Below are positions 61,361-64,000 of a stretch of 64,000 bases of DNA, piece by piece. The position numbers and the translations under genes were made by a program. Each line of letters begins with the position of its first letter. Position 1 is the first letter of the stretch. Origin of the DNA: Paenibacillus sp. J5C2022 (GTDB lineage: Bacteria; Bacillota; Bacilli; Paenibacillales; Paenibacillaceae); the NCBI RefSeq assembly GCF_025567625.1, contig NZ_JAOQJC010000001.1, positions 310,001 to 374,000 on the forward strand, written 5' to 3'. The notes below the pieces were generated by a model. That model had not been told where the DNA came from, ran no database searches, and was given only the letters and a program-made list of their open reading frames with translations.

Positions 61361-64000
61361 CTAAGCACCTCCCAGTCGGCGATTAAAGAGTGGTTGCTCT
61401 ACGTCGTGCACCAGAGGCAATACGATTCGGGTTCGAGTTCCTTTATTGGGTCTGCTGTCGATTTCAATGCCGAATTCCTTGCCGAAGTACAGCTGGATTC
61501 TTTCATTCACATTTTGTATGCCGATGCTGCGTCCCTCTTCGTTATGCTCCGAATATTGCAGCAGCTTCCTTACGGAAGCGAGCTGTTCTTCATCCATGCC
61601 AAGCCCGTCATCGGAGATCTCCAATCGGACATTTCCTTGCACAATACTCCCGCTTATCGTAATCAGACCTTTGCCGGATTTCAGCTCCAATCCGTGGTAA
61701 ATCGCATTCTCGACCAATGGCTGCAAGATGAGTTTTAACGTTTTGCATGACAGGATAGCGGGCTCGATCTCCCAATGGACATCGAACTTGTCACTATAAC
61801 GCTCCTTCTGAATAATAATGTAATTTTTCACATGATTGATTTCGTCCACGAAGGTAACGATCTCCCGTCCCTTGCTGATACTGAGTCTCAGCAGATCGGA
61901 CAAAGCAGTTACCATCTCGCTGACTTTATTCGGTCCCCCAGTCAGCATCATGGCTTCCCAATTAATCGACTCCAGCGTATTGTACAGAAAGTGCGGATTG
62001 ATTTGCGCCTGCAAAGCGTTCAATTCCGCCTCCTTCCTGCGCAAGCCTTGCTTGTAGATCTCGTCGACCTGCTCCTTCAGCTTGCGGACCATGCCGTTGA
62101 AGCCTTCGGCAAGGCGCTCCATCTCGTCACCTGAGGTAATGGTGACATGCGCGCCCAGATCCCCTTTGGACACATGCTCGATCGCATCGTTAATGGCACG
62201 GATTCTGGCAGTCATACGGCCAATAACGTAATAGTAAGTGAGCGCAACGACGAGCGTATTAACCGCTATCATAACAGCAATGAACCGTTCCAGATGCCTC
62301 GCATTCATGTGAAGGCTCGATCGCGGAACCGTGCTGTTCAATTGCCAATCTACTAGATCCAGTTCAGCCTGTACCCTTATGTCGTTGCGTTCAAGAGAGC
62401 TGGCATGGACAGAACCTGTCATTGTACCGATGAGAGCCTTGTCAGGATGCGACAGTATACGTCCTCCACTGTCGATGATGTAGATCAGACTGTCGACCGA
62501 CTTCATCCAAGGACGATACATGCCCTCCAGCTCTGATTCATTTATCGACAGCCAGGCATACCCTAACGGATCAAGAAAGTAAGTGTCCGAATAGTTCCCT
62601 ATTGCGACCAGCTTCTTGCCCAGATGGAAGGTGTAGGTGCCGCAATTTCTCTCGGAAGGCAGCCACACTGTGTTGTTTTTATCATCAAATACAGTCGACA
62701 ATAGGCTGTTATTGATTCGGTTGCAGCCTGTGTTCAGAATGACGTTCTTGCCTCGGTCCAGCAGCAGAATGGAAGCATCGCCACTTTCGAACTCCTCGAT
62801 CGCATTCAGCTTTTCCAAGATCTTTTCAGCCAAATCCGGCCGGGATATTTTTTCTTTCGAATAGTCCGCCAGCCACTCATTCATTTCGCTATCACCGAAA
62901 ATATAGCTTAAATTATCAAAGTGTTCTTTCAACTTCCTATCTGCTATCTGATGCACCAGCTCCGCTTCATTGTGATAATACGTCTCCGATTGCTCTCCAA
63001 TCGATTCCGTGAACATTCGGTTCATCACATATACGGACAACGTCAGCGGCACGATGATAATGCACAGGTAGACGGCGATGACGAACCATCTGCGGCCCAA
63101 TGCACGGCTGAAGCGCGACAGTCTTAACGGCAGCTCGCCTCCAGGCTCCAGCTCGCCGTTGCGGATGCGAATAATTAGCCTTTCCATACGCCCCAGAGAG
63201 GACGTAATGCGATACGAGACGATGAATGAGAAGAGAATCGAGATGAAGAAGCACGCGACGCCGGACCATATCAGGTATCGGGCAGGATTGGTGAATGTGT
63301 CCAGCAATGATTGCTTATTGATGACGCTGGCGAATGTCCAGTCCGTATCTCCCGCTTGCACCCGATTGATAATAAATGTCTCGCGACTCAATTGATCCAG
63401 ACCGCTCAAGCTAGGTATAGCTGGAGCATCCTTGGCATGCTGCTGATAGATGGAATCGCCGTTTCCGTCGAACAGATATAGACTGATCTCCATCTCCTCC
63501 AGCAGCTTTTTCCAGAAGCTGTCACGGATGTGAATGGCGATGTATCCCAGCATTCTGTCATTTTCCTTCTGCACGAACTCCTTGACATACACTACTTTGT
63601 TCGCTCTTCCCCAATTGGAAGATTTCCCCTGAAGAATATCTTCCAGCTGTTTATAAGACAATGTGGGGCTATCCCAAGTATTTTTAATCATGAGCCTTTC
63701 ATCGTTTTTGGCCGGCAATATTTCGATATATTCAATTTCCTGCGTTAAACGCATACTCAGGTTGTCCAGCACATCATACGATTTCAGAAGCAGTTGATTT
63801 CTGCTGTTAGAGGACAATTCGGGATAATGCTGAAATAAATACTGAATATTGGCATGCTCTGTAACCTGCCTTGCCCCTTCCTCGATATTCTGGAAGAAAT
63901 AATCCGCATTCTCCTGCACAACCTGCAGCTGTGTGGCGTTCATTCTGGCCGCATTGGTCTGGATCGTGTTCGTGAACAGCAAGTAGAACAGGCCGCTGGT
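61361..64000 (-). CDS. YesM-type sensor kinase with two sensor modules (5' end outside window)
   Basis: The frame is open to base 64000, leaving 879 residues, where YesM proteins have about 580-600. In order: end of a first helix, outside sensor 1 (to about 240), helix (ARYLIWSGVACFFISILFSF), a HAMP-like piece (VSYRITSSLGRMERLIIRIR), another helix (WFVIAVYLCIIIVPLTLSVY), outside sensor 2 (about 330-570), helix, HAMP, the His block AQINPHFLYNTLESINWEAM (His about 670) and HATPase with ISDDGLGMD. It pairs with the regulator downstream. The ligand is unknown. Confidence 0.88.
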   Translation of the reverse strand, partial: TSGLFYLLFTNTIQTNAARMNATQLQVVQENADYFFQNIEEGARQVTEHANIQYLFQHYPELSSNSRNQLLLKSYDVLDNLSMRLTQEIEYIEILPAKNDERLMIKNTWDSPTLSYKQLEDILQGKSSNWGRANKVVYVKEFVQKENDRMLGYIAIHIRDSFWKKLLEEMEISLYLFDGNGDSIYQQHAKDAPAIPSLSGLDQLSRETFIINRVQAGDTDWTFASVINKQSLLDTFTNPARYLIWSGVACFFISILFSFIVSYRITSSLGRMERLIIRIRNGELEPGGELPLRLSRFSRALGRRWFVIAVYLCIIIVPLTLSVYVMNRMFTESIGEQSETYYHNEAELVHQIADRKLKEHFDNLSYIFGDSEMNEWLADYSKEKISRPDLAEKILEKLNAIEEFESGDASILLLDRGKNVILNTGCNRINNSLLSTVFDDKNNTVWLPSERNCGTYTFHLGKKLVAIGNYSDTYFLDPLGYAWLSINESELEGMYRPWMKSVDSLIYIIDSGGRILSHPDKALIGTMTGSVHASSLERNDIRVQAELDLVDWQLNSTVPRSSLHMNARHLERFIAVMIAVNTLVVALTYYYVIGRMTARIRAINDAIEHVSKGDLGAHVTITSGDEMERLAEGFNGMVRKLKEQVDEIYKQGLRRKEAELNALQAQINPHFLYNTLESINWEAMMLTGGPNKVSEMVTALSDLLRLSISKGREIVTFVDEINHVKNYIIIQKERYSDKFDVHWEIEPAILSCKTLKLILQPLVENAIYHGLELKSGKGLITISGSIVQGNVRLEISDDGLGMDEEQLASVRKLLQYSEHNEEGRSIGIQNVNERIQLYFGKEFGIEIDSRPNKGTRTRIVLPLVHDVEQPLFNRRLGGA

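Noticed and set aside
1..64000. Search for rRNA, tRNA, CRISPR arrays, transposases, integrases and phage genes
   Set aside because: None was found by eye; no regularly spaced repeats and no recombinase-like protein. A tRNA and ncRNA scan would be needed to exclude small RNA genes.

Overview
The window looks like the chromosome of a low-to-mid GC Firmicute, most likely a Paenibacillus-type spore former. The evidence is strong AGGAGG-type ribosome binding sites, frequent TTG and GTG starts, two YesM/YesN-type two-component pairs, a YhcN/YlaJ-type sporulation lipoprotein, an SR1P-like peptide, an SgrR-type regulator and GlnR/TnrA-type boxes. No rRNA, tRNA, CRISPR array, transposase or phage gene was seen. 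Species assignment is inference.

Layout. 1-7.4 kb: the end of a GH2 beta-mannosidase-like enzyme, a sugar ABC transporter (binding protein and two permeases, no ATPase) and its YesM/YesN sensor-regulator pair. 7.4-10.5 kb: a LysR regulator divergent from a two-gene chromate transporter, then an amidase remnant and an unrecognised protein made of two repeats. 10.7-17 kb: an AT-rich stretch with a methyltransferase, an ArsR regulator with a Cys-rich flavoprotein (three matching operators), a broken serine hydrolase next to a structured repeat, and a PadR/permease-prefix/DUF4825 cassette. 17-19.8 kb: four consecutive acetyltransferase genes holding five GNAT domains. 20-26 kb: a YhgE/Pip-type export permease, its TetR regulator, a short UvrA paralogue, a double-HTH MerR regulator and an AraC regulator. 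26-40 kb: ADP-ribosylglycohydrolase, Sfp-type transferase, SR1P-like peptide, SGNH hydrolase, SgrR regulator, MFS transporters (one broken, beside its MarR regulator), a dithiol flavoprotein, a quinone reductase and YebC.

40-50 kb is the metabolic centre: a complete urea ABC importer (urtABCDE) divergent from urease (ureABC) and its accessory genes (ureFGD). The shared control region carries GlnR/TnrA-type boxes, so urea uptake and hydrolysis are probably switched together by nitrogen supply. No ureE is present. 50-64 kb is a series of small conserved genes (DUF3891, histidine phosphatase, PhzF, GNATs, MFS), an Rrf2/dithiol flavoprotein/MFS operon, and a second YesN/YesM pair whose kinase has two sensor modules in tandem and runs off the right edge.

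No single locus stands out as a clearly new system. The best candidates for a second look are the double-sensor kinase, the ArsR and MarR regulons that can be read from operators alone, the paired GGGGA dyads between the SgrR regulator and a 51-residue ORF, and the unrecognised tandem-repeat protein at 10 kb.
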